Shown in pieces: positions 1-8,447 of a stretch of 64,000 nt of DNA (position 1 is its first letter; each line of letters starts with the position of its first letter). The notes beneath the pieces were generated by a model. That model made no database searches. It saw only the letters and a program-made list of their open reading frames with translations, and was not told the DNA's origin. This DNA comes from an uncultured Pelagibacteraceae bacterium (GTDB lineage: Bacteria; Pseudomonadota; Alphaproteobacteria; Pelagibacterales; Pelagibacteraceae), in assembly GCA_902610655.1 (NCBI GenBank), contig CACLWL010000006.1, positions 1-64,000 of the forward strand. Direction: 5' to 3'. Made by a program: the position numbers and the translations under genes.

Positions 1-504
1 TGGAGCTATTTCTTTACTTAAAGGTTTTACCAACACTTGTCCTAAAGCCCAAATAGCAGATCCTAATATTGTAAGAAATATACCTAAAAATTTTCCCTCT
101 AAATTAGGAGAGCCTGTTAAAATGTAAACTCCAACAAATGCAATTGTAATTCCAATTAAACTTCTTATGGTAGGTTTTTCTTTAAGCATGAAGTAAGCAA
201 ATAAAACTCCAAATGGAACCTCTGTTTGAACCAGTAGTACAGCTGCAGAAGCATCGATTAAATTTAAACCAGTGTAAGTAACGCTATACTGTAAAGTATT
301 TGCAATTAAAGAAGCTATAAAAATTTGCTTAAGATAACCTTTTGGAATTGGGAACCACCAAATTAAAATTGATGCTGCAAAAGTAAATCTCAAACCCATC
401 AAAAGTATAGGTGGAAAATGTTCCATTGCTGGTTTAGCAATTACAAAACCAAAACCTAAGAAAATTGGAACTAGAGATGCAATTAAGGTATCTCTAAAAG
501 TCAA
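1..504 (-). CDS. EamA/DMT-family transporter, N-terminal half (runs off window start)
   Basis: Inner-membrane permease of the drug/metabolite transporter superfamily; substrate unknown. The 168 visible codons hold about five hydrophobic helices, starting with a segment containing FLGFGFVIAKPAMEHFPPIL and later PTIRSLIGITIAFVGVYIL, typical of the first EamA repeat; the second repeat lies outside the window. The start is inferred as TTG at 504: an in-frame TAA lies just upstream, so no earlier start is possible, and this TTG overlaps the TGA stop of the upstream dioxygenase gene (501-503), suggesting translational coupling. Being co-transcribed with a carnitine-type dioxygenase hints at a related substrate, but that is inference. 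Confidence 0.85.
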   Translation of the reverse strand, partial: MTFRDTLIASLVPIFLGFGFVIAKPAMEHFPPILLMGLRFTFAASILIWWFPIPKGYLKQIFIASLIANTLQYSVTYTGLNLIDASAAVLLVQTEVPFGVLFAYFMLKEKPTIRSLIGITIAFVGVYILTGSPNLEGKFLGIFLTILGSAIWALGQVLVKPLSKEIAP

Positions 505-1604
505 AGATTAAATTTTCTTTTTAAGTGTCTTAATTTACCCTCTGTACTATCGAAATCTAAATAACAACCTTGCAAAAATCTATTTCCTTCATTTGCATCA
601 AATTCTGTTCTACCATGTAATAATCTATAATTATCCATCATTAAAATATCTTTTGGCTGCAGTTTAAATTCAATTCTATATTTATAAGAATTATACATAG
701 TAGATAATTTCTTTCTCGCTTTATAATATAAATCTAATTCATTTTTTTCTAAAATCGGAACAAAATCTAATCTTGGACTAAATCTAACCTGTTTAAATTT
801 ATTATTTTCATCTAATTGTATTAATTCAGCCCAATGCTCTAAAACAACATCTTTGTCTATAAATTTAAATTTAACTTTAATTTTAGTTAAAATATCAAAG
901 AATTCTGAATTTTCTTTTTTTAAATCCTCGGTCACAGTATATCCATCTACTAACGTTGAGTGACCACCAGAAACTTCGTTGATAATACAATGTAATAACT
1001 GAATACATGGTACAGGATTTCTATAAGGATTATCTGTATGTGGCGCTAAGGCAAGAGACGTATAAGCTAAATCATTAGGACTTGGAATTGACTTAACATT
1101 AAAATGCTCACCAAAATTTGTTCGTCTTACACTTCCAATTTTATTTGCAAATTTTACTAGGAAATTATCTTCAGTCGGGACATCTTCAATAATTACAAAT
1201 CCATATTTATAAAAAGACAATAATAAATCATACATTTCTTGTGTTTCAAAAAGATCATCAGAATATTTATATTTTTTAAAATCTTTAAAAGACGAATTCC
1301 ATTTAATTTTTTCTATGCCATGAATGACTTTATCTTCTTTTGAAAATTCTTCTGCAATCTTTTCAATATTTAGTTTAGAATTAACACCATCATTAAAATC
1401 AATCTCTAATAAGTCATTATTAATTCGAGCACTTTTGATTGCAATTTCAACATTTAAGGAAGTTGGATCAAAAAGTCTTTGTTGTGTTTTTTTATCTAAG
1501 TATTTTTCACCATTGGCTCTTTCACGTAACCAAAATGGATGTATCTCCTGTACAGATGAGCCATTTTTATAGAAAATCTTGTTATTATTCAGTTCTATTT
1601 TCAT
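501..1604 (-). CDS. Gamma-butyrobetaine hydroxylase-like 2-oxoglutarate/Fe(II) dioxygenase
   Basis: Predicted cytosolic 2OG-dependent oxygenase of the TauD/BBOX family, 367 residues. The N-terminal ~90 residues carry the small GBBH-like domain (HPFWLRER near residue 22), followed by a TauD fold. Fe ligands are visible as H189-x-D191 (APHTDNPY) and the distal H330 (RLLHGRTEF), with Arg residues just after it for 2-oxoglutarate. The two-domain layout and length match gamma-butyrobetaine or trimethylaminoethylphosphonate hydroxylases rather than taurine dioxygenase. A quaternary amine is the likely substrate type, which is inference. The stop overlaps the start of the EamA transporter gene. The upstream phosphatase gene is divergent. 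Confidence 0.85.
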   Translation of the reverse strand: MKIELNNNKIFYKNGSSVQEIHPFWLRERANGEKYLDKKTQQRLFDPTSLNVEIAIKSARINNDLLEIDFNDGVNSKLNIEKIAEEFSKEDKVIHGIEKIKWNSSFKDFKKYKYSDDLFETQEMYDLLLSFYKYGFVIIEDVPTEDNFLVKFANKIGSVRRTNFGEHFNVKSIPSPNDLAYTSLALAPHTDNPYRNPVPCIQLLHCIINEVSGGHSTLVDGYTVTEDLKKENSEFFDILTKIKVKFKFIDKDVVLEHWAELIQLDENNKFKQVRFSPRLDFVPILEKNELDLYYKARKKLSTMYNSYKYRIEFKLQPKDILMMDNYRLLHGRTEFDANEGNRFLQGCYLDFDSTEGKLRHLKRKFNL

Positions 1605-1670
1605 AGTATATTCGAGGATTATTTAAAATTTGTCTTTAATCAAGATAAATAAAATAGTAAGTGACTATTT

Positions 1671-2477
1671 ATGCCAGAGATAAATTCAAAGAAAATTAAA
1701 GTATTTTCAAGCTTTTTAAACAGCTTAGCTAAGGACTTAACACGACTTTATTATAAGAAGCTTAACAAGCCCTTTAAGGTAAATAATAAACTTAAAGGCA
1801 AAGGTTATGACCCGGTAACATCTGCAGATAAGGCATTTGAAAAATTTATAAGAGCTAAAATACAAAAGAAATTTCCAAATCATCAAATAATTGGAGAAGA
1901 ATTTGGACACAAAAAGGTTAAAAGTGATTTCGCTTGGATTATAGATCCAATAGACGGAACAAGATCTTTTGTGATAGGAAATCCAACTTGGAGCAATTTG
2001 ATCTCATTAAATTATAAAGGAGATCCAATTGTAGGTTTAGCAAATTTTCCTAAATTAAAAAAATACTACTATAACGTTTCTAACAAAGCAGCATATGTCG
2101 TTGATAATGGAAAAAAATCAAAGTTAAGTATCAATAAAAAAGCAACATTTAAAAATATGAAAGTGTCTGCAGCTTTTCATGGCTATTTATCCTTAAACAA
2201 ACAAAAGAAAATTCCAAAAATTTTAAAGATGATGCAGTTTCCTTGTTCTGATGCATTAAGTTATGCTCATTTATGCGAGGGAAGATTAGATGTTGTTATT
2301 CAATGTATGAATAAAATCTGGGATATTCATCCATTAATTCCAATAATTAAAGCCTCAGGCGGAATCGCTTCTACTTGGCGTAATGAAAATGTAAATAAAG
2401 CTGGAAACGTTTTAATTTCTGCTAATAAATCTATACATAAAAAAATGTTGAGGCTTTTAAAACCTACACTACAATAG
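1671..2477 (+). CDS. Inositol monophosphatase family phosphatase (HisN-type histidinol-phosphatase candidate)
   Basis: Mg2+-dependent phosphatase of the IMPase superfamily, 268 residues, cytosolic. Family metal-site motifs are all present: GEE at residues 75-77, DPIDGT at 92-97 and WD at 217-218 (KIWDIHPLIPII). In alphaproteobacteria this size class with GNPTW after the DPIDGT box is often the histidinol-phosphatase HisN, but inositol-1-phosphatase cannot be excluded and no other his gene is adjacent. The ATG at 1671 follows a 66-base gap from the divergent dioxygenase. The next gene starts 6 bases after its stop. Confidence 0.8.
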   Translation: MPEINSKKIKVFSSFLNSLAKDLTRLYYKKLNKPFKVNNKLKGKGYDPVTSADKAFEKFIRAKIQKKFPNHQIIGEEFGHKKVKSDFAWIIDPIDGTRSFVIGNPTWSNLISLNYKGDPIVGLANFPKLKKYYYNVSNKAAYVVDNGKKSKLSINKKATFKNMKVSAAFHGYLSLNKQKKIPKILKMMQFPCSDALSYAHLCEGRLDVVIQCMNKIWDIHPLIPIIKASGGIASTWRNENVNKAGNVLISANKSIHKKMLRLLKPTLQ

Positions 2478-2483
2478 TTGATC

Positions 2484-4814
2484 ATGAAAAAAGCTGCACT
2501 GATAATAATTTGCTATTTTATCTCGATTTTTATTTCAAATTTCGTAGTAGCTCGAGAACTAAATGTGAGATGGTTTGATGGAAGAATTCCTGGTGGTAAC
2601 AAAGCACATGACACTTTGACTTGTGAATCAAGCCAAACTGAGGCAGAACTTGAAAAAGATAGAACTGAAGATCCGCATGATGTTGCATGGAGTGATGATG
2701 GCTCAACAGTTTTTACAGTTAATTTAACTCGTAATAAGTTAGAAAACCATTCTTTAAGCATGAACAAAGTTGCTGTACCTTTTAAAGTAACTTCAGATCT
2801 AATGGCTAGTCAAGGTGCAGATGTAACGTGTGATGCTATTGATGCAATAGATATTAATGCTTTGTCAGGTGGTAACGTAACTGATGCTACAGAAAACATA
2901 GTAATAAAAGATGATGGAAAAATATTTTATATTTTAGACATAAATGGCCAATTAGGAAAGTTTAATGCTGCTACAGCTTTTGATGTTGATGGAATGACAT
3001 TCGAAGACAAACTTTCATTTGGAGATGATATAGATAGTGTAGCATTTAATAAAGAAGGAACAAAACTTTTTACACTTTCTAGTACTGAGGACACTCCTAC
3101 TTTAACTACTTTTGAATTACCCGCAACCCATGATTTTAGTTCATCAACTCAAATTCATCAAGTAGATCTGAGTAGTTTAGGTATTGAAGTGGAAACTACT
3201 ACTCCAAATGGTGAATTTGCAAGAGATATAGAATTTAGTGATGATGGTTTTGCAATGTTTGTATTGATTGAAAATGTAACACAAGTTGGCACTAATAATT
3301 TTCCTTTTTCTTTTATTTATCAATTTAGATTGGATGAAAGTTTCGATGTTTCTACCGCAACAAAAGTTGGTAGATGGAATGTAGAAGGATTTGGTAATGA
3401 AAATCAAAATACTAGGAAGAATGGTCTTCCTAAGGGTTTTAGTTTTTCTCCTGATGGCATGATGTTATTTATAGTGCAGAGGTTAGGGGGAGGTGGTGTA
3501 GATGAAGTAAATCGTTTTGATTTAGAATGTCCTTATGGATTGGTAGAATGTACATCTGCAACAACTTCTACCTTTGGAACAACGGTGGAGCTTACAAAGC
3601 AAAATATAAGTTTAAATACGACTACTATTTTCAAAAGATTTGAGTGGATCAAGAGAAATAGAGACGAAGAGAACTTAACCGCTCATAATTTAAATTTTAA
3701 TTATAAAAATACTTTAATAGATACTTTAGCAAATAAATTTGAACCGGTTGCAAGAAAAAATATTGCCTCATTAATTAGCAAAACTAAAAATGAAGATAAA
3801 AAATCTAAATGGTCTACTTGGAGTCTTGTAGATGTATATGTAGGTTTGTACGGCCAGCATGGAAGTGAAAGACCAAAAGATGTTCTGGTAAAAGGAATAA
3901 CATTGGGGGCAGATAGAAAATATGGTGACGATAAGTTTTTTGGATTAGCTCTTAGATATGGAGATAGCAGTAGTGAAATTAAAAAATCTAAACAAGATGT
4001 AACCATGGAGTCGCTTACTTTAAATTTATATGGAATTGCTCCAACCCAACATAATCAATATGTCAACGCTGTTTTAGGTGTTAGTTTTTTAAGTATTGAT
4101 CATATTTATCAATCTAAATTATCAGGTGAAAGAACTGGAGGACAAATTTTTGGAACACTAAATTATCGAACTAGAAGTAAAGCGGGCAGACTTAATATGA
4201 CTCCAACTGCAAAACTGACATATGGCATTACTCACTTGTCAGAATTTACAGATTATATAAATAATCCAAGTGATCCTGTAGCTAAAAATTTAACTTACAA
4301 GAATACTGATTTTGCAACCGGTGAACTTGCTGCAGGATTTTTATTTGAAATGGATGAATATGTTACCGACATGGGAACAATTCAACCAATGGGAGGATTA
4401 GAACTTCTCTATGATTTAAGTGAGGACATTGATTATAAATATATTTATCACGGCGAAACTAATGTTGTGACAGATACAATTCGAAAATATTCAAACCAGG
4501 ATCTAAAATATAATATTGGTTTCGAAGCTGTGTATTTAAATGGTTTTACTATTTCATCAAGTTTTGAAAAAATTATTAGTTTCAATGACAGAAAAGGTAC
4601 TAATAGCTCTAGAGAAATATTTATATTGAAATTTAGTAGATCAAAAGAAGACGATGGCGAGTTTGCATTTAATTATAATCCTGTAAATGCCCACGAATCT
4701 AGCTTAAGTTATAATAAAAATTTCAATGGTTTTGATTTTTCAATTAATCACAATCATATATTTGATAACTCGCTCGAGTACGATACAAATATAGAAGTTT
4801 CTAGTACTTTTTAG
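2484..4814 (+). CDS. Secreted beta-propeller/autotransporter-type outer-membrane protein (first of tandem pair)
   Basis: Large surface protein of about 776 residues. A signal peptide (MKKAALIIICYFISIFI...) is followed by WD40/YVTN-like propeller blades recognisable by repeated 'A/FSxDGxxxF' units (DVAWSDDGSTVFTV, SVAFNKEGTKLFTL, FSFSPDGMMLFIVQ). A paired-Cys motif (CPYGLVEC) ends the propeller, a short linker holds EWIKRNRDEENLTAHNLNF, and the last ~300 residues are alternating polar/hydrophobic strands ending in Phe, as in an autotransporter-type beta-barrel. The ATG at 2484 is preferred over the in-frame TTG at 2478 because it directly begins the signal peptide. The next gene has the same architecture and starts 21 bases downstream, so the two are an obvious tandem duplication. 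Ligand and role are unknown. Confidence 0.8.
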   Translation: MKKAALIIICYFISIFISNFVVARELNVRWFDGRIPGGNKAHDTLTCESSQTEAELEKDRTEDPHDVAWSDDGSTVFTVNLTRNKLENHSLSMNKVAVPFKVTSDLMASQGADVTCDAIDAIDINALSGGNVTDATENIVIKDDGKIFYILDINGQLGKFNAATAFDVDGMTFEDKLSFGDDIDSVAFNKEGTKLFTLSSTEDTPTLTTFELPATHDFSSSTQIHQVDLSSLGIEVETTTPNGEFARDIEFSDDGFAMFVLIENVTQVGTNNFPFSFIYQFRLDESFDVSTATKVGRWNVEGFGNENQNTRKNGLPKGFSFSPDGMMLFIVQRLGGGGVDEVNRFDLECPYGLVECTSATTSTFGTTVELTKQNISLNTTTIFKRFEWIKRNRDEENLTAHNLNFNYKNTLIDTLANKFEPVARKNIASLISKTKNEDKKSKWSTWSLVDVYVGLYGQHGSERPKDVLVKGITLGADRKYGDDKFFGLALRYGDSSSEIKKSKQDVTMESLTLNLYGIAPTQHNQYVNAVLGVSFLSIDHIYQSKLSGERTGGQIFGTLNYRTRSKAGRLNMTPTAKLTYGITHLSEFTDYINNPSDPVAKNLTYKNTDFATGELAAGFLFEMDEYVTDMGTIQPMGGLELLYDLSEDIDYKYIYHGETNVVTDTIRKYSNQDLKYNIGFEAVYLNGFTISSSFEKIISFNDRKGTNSSREIFILKFSRSKEDDGEFAFNYNPVNAHESSLSYNKNFNGFDFSINHNHIFDNSLEYDTNIEVSSTF

Positions 4815-4835
4815 TATATTTCTCAAAAATTAAAG

Positions 4836-6980
4836 ATGAAAAATATCAGGTTTATTTTTACAGTTTTTATTGGTCTGCTTATCCATTTTAAAGTTTATGC
4901 AGGGCCAGTATTTGTAAGCGATAGGGGTGTAAGCACTGAAATGAATACACCAACAGGAATACTTTTTAATCCATCTGGTTCTAAAATGTATGTAACTGGT
5001 TTTAGTGGAGATAATGGTCGTATAGCTCAGTATTCTTTAAGTACTCCTTTTAGTATAAGTTCAGCTTCACTTGATGAAAATAAAAGCATTGCATCAGTAT
5101 TAAAAAGACCACAAGATATAAAATTTAATTCAGATGGGACTAAAGTTTTTGTAATTTCAACCAAATCTCAAGATGGTGATATAGATTCAATAGCTGCTTG
5201 GTCATTGGCCATACCTTATGACATAACTTCATTAAATGTAAGTGATGATACGGAAACCCCTTTTGATAACACTGATCCCAGAGCAGTTGATTTTAATACT
5301 GATGGAACAAAGATGTTTATAGTAGAGACGAACTTAAATAGAATAGCAGAATATAAACTTTCAACTCCTTATGATCCTAATAGCAAAGATAATGGAGTAG
5401 GTATAAGTATTACGAATGTTACTAATCAAAGATTCCAAGGTTTTGGGTTCAGTTCTGATGGATATAAAATGTTTTTAGTAAAGGCTGACCATACTGCAAA
5501 CAATGCTAACAACGTAATTGAAGAATATAACTTATCAGTTCCTTTTAATATTAAAACAGCAGTTATTAATAGTGAAGTCTATAACTCTATACCAGACCAG
5601 GAAATTGAAGAGTCTATTGGCGGAATAACTTTTAATTTTAATCAAGGTGCAAATAAACTCTATTATGTAGATTTTAGAGACGGTGACTTAGCTCGAGAGT
5701 TTGATTTACCTTGTGCTTATGGAATTATTTCTTGTATGAATCCAACATCTAATAGCGACGATGTTGGTTCAGTAGAAGCACAATCTAGTTCAACCAAAAA
5801 ACTTATTCAACATACATCCTATCCAGTTCTAAATCGTATGGAATGGCTTAGAAGAAATAAAGATAATGTTAATTTAACTAATCAAAATTTAAAATTACAA
5901 TTTTCAAATGAAATTTTAGCCTCATTATCAAACTTATTAATGCCATCTAGTTTAACTAATGACAATACATCCTCAAATCAATCTATATCAACAAATTGGT
6001 CGTATTGGAGTGAAGGAACGATTAGTATTGGTAAAGTAGGAGACTCACTTTCTTCCTCAGCAAAAAGTATAAATACTAGCGCTATTACAATCGGCGCTGA
6101 TAAAAAAGTAGATCAAGATAGAATTCATGGTTTTGCCTTAAGATTTGGTAATGATGATGTGAAGGTTGGAAAACTTGGTAGCGCTTTAGATATGAATTCT
6201 TTAAGTTTAACCATATATGAAACTCGTCCAACAAGTGACAATATGTTTATGGATATTCTTCTTGGCGTAAGTGCGATCAAAACTGATCTCATAAATAATA
6301 GTGGTACTGTATCAACTAATGGAAAAAGAAATGGACAGCAAGTATTCTCCTCTATTAAATTTAGAGAAACTTTTACAAAAGAAAAAATTAATTTTACACC
6401 TAATATTAAATTAGATTTAGGATTAACAACTCTTTCTGATTACAAAGAAAAAGGAGCAGAAGGTTTAAATTTACGATTTGGTAGACAAAATATAGGAACA
6501 ATCGTAAGCTCATTAGGTTCAACGATAGATAATACAATTAATATAAATAATGGAATTTTAAAACCTAAGATCCAGTTACAATATAATGCTGACTTAAGTC
6601 CATCATCTAGGCAAGTATTCGAGTACGCTTCAAATGGAACTACTTATGTTATTGATAATATCAATAGTTCGACGCATAGTTTTAATGGTAGTTTTGGTTT
6701 TGATTTAATAACAGATAATGGTCTTTCAATAACTTCGAATTATGAAAGAAGTCAAAATAAAGATGCTGGTCATACAGATGCTTTTTATTTTGCTGGAAAA
6801 TTATCAACTAGAAAAGATGAAACATACACTTTAAGTTTAGATGGAATTCAAAACTTTAATACAAAATTAGATTACAACAGAAGCATAAATGGTTTTGATA
6901 TTACATTTTCTTCAAATTATAACTTAACGAGTCTCATTCCTGACTATGGAGCAAACATAGAAGTTTCAACCAATTTTTAG
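4836..6980 (+). CDS. Secreted beta-propeller/autotransporter-type outer-membrane protein (second of tandem pair)
   Basis: Paralog of the preceding gene, 714 residues, same order of parts: signal peptide (MKNIRFIFTVFIGLLIHFKVYA), propeller blades (GILFNPSGSKMYVT, DIKFNSDGTKVFVI, AVDFNTDGTKMFIV), the closing Cys pair (CAYGIISC), the linker EWLRRNKDNVNLTNQNLKL, and a C-terminal barrel ending NIEVSTNF, compared with NIEVSSTF in its twin. The shared motifs sit at the same relative places although the rest has diverged strongly. It is probably exported to the outer membrane with the propeller outside the cell, possibly for adhesion or binding. That role is inferred from fold only. Confidence 0.8.
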   Translation: MKNIRFIFTVFIGLLIHFKVYAGPVFVSDRGVSTEMNTPTGILFNPSGSKMYVTGFSGDNGRIAQYSLSTPFSISSASLDENKSIASVLKRPQDIKFNSDGTKVFVISTKSQDGDIDSIAAWSLAIPYDITSLNVSDDTETPFDNTDPRAVDFNTDGTKMFIVETNLNRIAEYKLSTPYDPNSKDNGVGISITNVTNQRFQGFGFSSDGYKMFLVKADHTANNANNVIEEYNLSVPFNIKTAVINSEVYNSIPDQEIEESIGGITFNFNQGANKLYYVDFRDGDLAREFDLPCAYGIISCMNPTSNSDDVGSVEAQSSSTKKLIQHTSYPVLNRMEWLRRNKDNVNLTNQNLKLQFSNEILASLSNLLMPSSLTNDNTSSNQSISTNWSYWSEGTISIGKVGDSLSSSAKSINTSAITIGADKKVDQDRIHGFALRFGNDDVKVGKLGSALDMNSLSLTIYETRPTSDNMFMDILLGVSAIKTDLINNSGTVSTNGKRNGQQVFSSIKFRETFTKEKINFTPNIKLDLGLTTLSDYKEKGAEGLNLRFGRQNIGTIVSSLGSTIDNTININNGILKPKIQLQYNADLSPSSRQVFEYASNGTTYVIDNINSSTHSFNGSFGFDLITDNGLSITSNYERSQNKDAGHTDAFYFAGKLSTRKDETYTLSLDGIQNFNTKLDYNRSINGFDITFSSNYNLTSLIPDYGANIEVSTNF

Positions 6981-7005
6981 TATAATAATTATAAATGGAG
7001 GTAAA

Positions 7006-7398
7006 ATGTCGATATTTAAATTAGTGAGTGAGCAGAAAGTAAAAGGAAAAGTTAAAAAAGTTTTTGATGATATCAAGCAAACTCGGAATATAAAAAAAAT
7101 TCCTAATTTTTGGCGAGCAATAGCAAATAATCCTGAGACACTGGAGAGAACTTGGAATAATTTAAAACAAATTATGAAAAAGGGTGAGCTTGATCCAGTT
7201 ACAAAAGAATTGATTTATGTTGCGGTTTCAATAACAAATAGTTGTGAATATTGTATTAGATCTCATACCGCGGCTGCTAAAAAAAAGGGAGCGTCCGATC
7301 AAATGATTAAAGAGATGATTGATGTTGTTGGAATAGCCAATCAAAATAATAAATTGGTTGAGTCTTATCAAGTAGAGGTAGATAAAATTTATAGGTAG
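7006..7398 (+). CDS. Carboxymuconolactone decarboxylase/AhpD-like peroxidase-related protein
   Basis: Cytosolic AhpD-like protein of 130 residues. The family redox motif C80-EY-C83-IRSH87 is intact, followed by the usual AAKKKGASDQMIKEM helix. AhpD-like proteins use the CxxC pair for thiol-peroxidase chemistry. A clear ribosome binding site (ggagg, 6 bases upstream) supports the ATG at 7006. The gene is convergent with the IsdG-like gene, with only 2 bases between the stops. The exact substrate is not deducible. Confidence 0.85.
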   Translation: MSIFKLVSEQKVKGKVKKVFDDIKQTRNIKKIPNFWRAIANNPETLERTWNNLKQIMKKGELDPVTKELIYVAVSITNSCEYCIRSHTAAAKKKGASDQMIKEMIDVVGIANQNNKLVESYQVEVDKIYR

Positions 7399-7400
7399 TT

Positions 7401-7703
7401 TTAGATAACTACTTCGAAGCCTTCAAAGTTTGGTGCGCCGATATAAAGATCTTTATGTTGACCAGCATTTTTATGAGCTAGCCTAAAAGCTTCGGACTTT
7501 GTCCAATCTATAAACGCTTCTTTTGACATCCAAATACTATGGGAAGCGTATAAAGTATGATCTTCATTTACATTTCCTTTAACCAAATGAAATTCTTTAA
7601 AACCATTTACGTCTTTTAAATGAGTATCCCTATTTTTCCAAACATCTTCAAATTCTTTTTCTTTTCCTTTAACAATTTTAAATCTGTTCATTGCAATAAA
7701 CAT
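7401..7703 (-). CDS. Antibiotic-biosynthesis-monooxygenase-fold protein, IsdG/HmoA-like haem-degrading candidate
   Basis: Small ferredoxin-fold (ABM domain) protein of 100 residues, predicted cytosolic. Its ordering of residues matches the IsdG/IsdI haem monooxygenases: N6 in the first strand (MFIAMNRF), W67 (FIDWTKS) and H77 (FRLAHKNAG), corresponding to the known Asn-Trp-His catalytic set of that family. This suggests haem degradation and iron release, but plain ABM oxygenases share the fold, so function is inferred. It is followed on the same strand by the SDR gene upstream at 8419, six bases away, so the two are probably one transcript. Confidence 0.75.
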   Translation of the reverse strand: MFIAMNRFKIVKGKEKEFEDVWKNRDTHLKDVNGFKEFHLVKGNVNEDHTLYASHSIWMSKEAFIDWTKSEAFRLAHKNAGQHKDLYIGAPNFEGFEVVI

Positions 7704-7708
7704 AAAAA

Positions 7709-8419
7709 TTAAGATAAAGTTGATCTTCCCCCATCAACACCAATAACTTGTCCTGTAACCCAAGAACTTTCGTCAGTTATTAAAAACTTTGCAAGCGAAG
7801 CACTGTCAGCACCTTCGCCAACTCTTTTAAGAGGGTGGGCTTTCGCTATACCTTCTGCTAGCACTGTATTCTTTAACATAGGATCTGCAATTTTTGATTT
7901 TGATAAACTTGGCGCAATACAATTTACCCTTACATTTGGAGCAAGTTCGGAGGCAAGACTTACAGTTAAACCTTCAACAGCTGCTTTTGCAGAAGCTATT
8001 ATTCCGTGATTAGCAAAACCTCTTCTGACAGCAACAGTTGAAAATAAAACAACTGATCCTTTACTTTTTTTTAAAGTATCTTGATACCCTTTAACTATTT
8101 CCAAAGCTGAGTAACAATTTAATTTCATACATTGATTAAATTCATCTTCTTTAATCATTCTAAGTGGCTTAAGCACTATTGATCCCACACAATACGCAAT
8201 ACCTTTCACGTCAGGCACATCTGCCTTAACTTTATCTAAAAAACCATTTTCAAGTACATCAGCAACTGTATATGAACAACCTAATTGTTCTGAAAGATTT
8301 TTAACTTCACTTTCATCTCTTGCAACTAAATGAACTTCTTTCCCAGAATCTTTTAGTTGTTTTGACAAACTTGAACCGATCGAACCTGTCGCACCAAAAA
8401 TTAAATATTTTTCTGACAT
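7709..8419 (-). CDS. SDR-family oxidoreductase with non-canonical active site
   Basis: Rossmann-fold short-chain dehydrogenase/reductase, 236 residues. The cofactor motif GATGSIG (residues 9-15), the VxN region (KLNCYSA, N101), catalytic-type Ser127 (VVLFSTVA) and Lys145 are present, but the YxxxK tyrosine position is Ile141 (HGIIASAKAAVEG). The C-terminal VTGQVIGVDGGRS is typical of active SDRs. Loss of the tyrosine implies altered catalysis or a binding role. It lies immediately upstream of the IsdG-like gene on the same strand. Substrate unknown. Confidence 0.85.
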   Translation of the reverse strand: MSEKYLIFGATGSIGSSLSKQLKDSGKEVHLVARDESEVKNLSEQLGCSYTVADVLENGFLDKVKADVPDVKGIAYCVGSIVLKPLRMIKEDEFNQCMKLNCYSALEIVKGYQDTLKKSKGSVVLFSTVAVRRGFANHGIIASAKAAVEGLTVSLASELAPNVRVNCIAPSLSKSKIADPMLKNTVLAEGIAKAHPLKRVGEGADSASLAKFLITDESSWVTGQVIGVDGGRSTLS

Positions 8420-8447
8420 ATATTTTTTTTAAAGCTATATTAGCAAT

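Noticed and set aside
1324-1572. 82-codon ORF on the plus strand inside the dioxygenase gene
   Set aside because: Shadow of a well-supported minus-strand gene; no ribosome site or homology.
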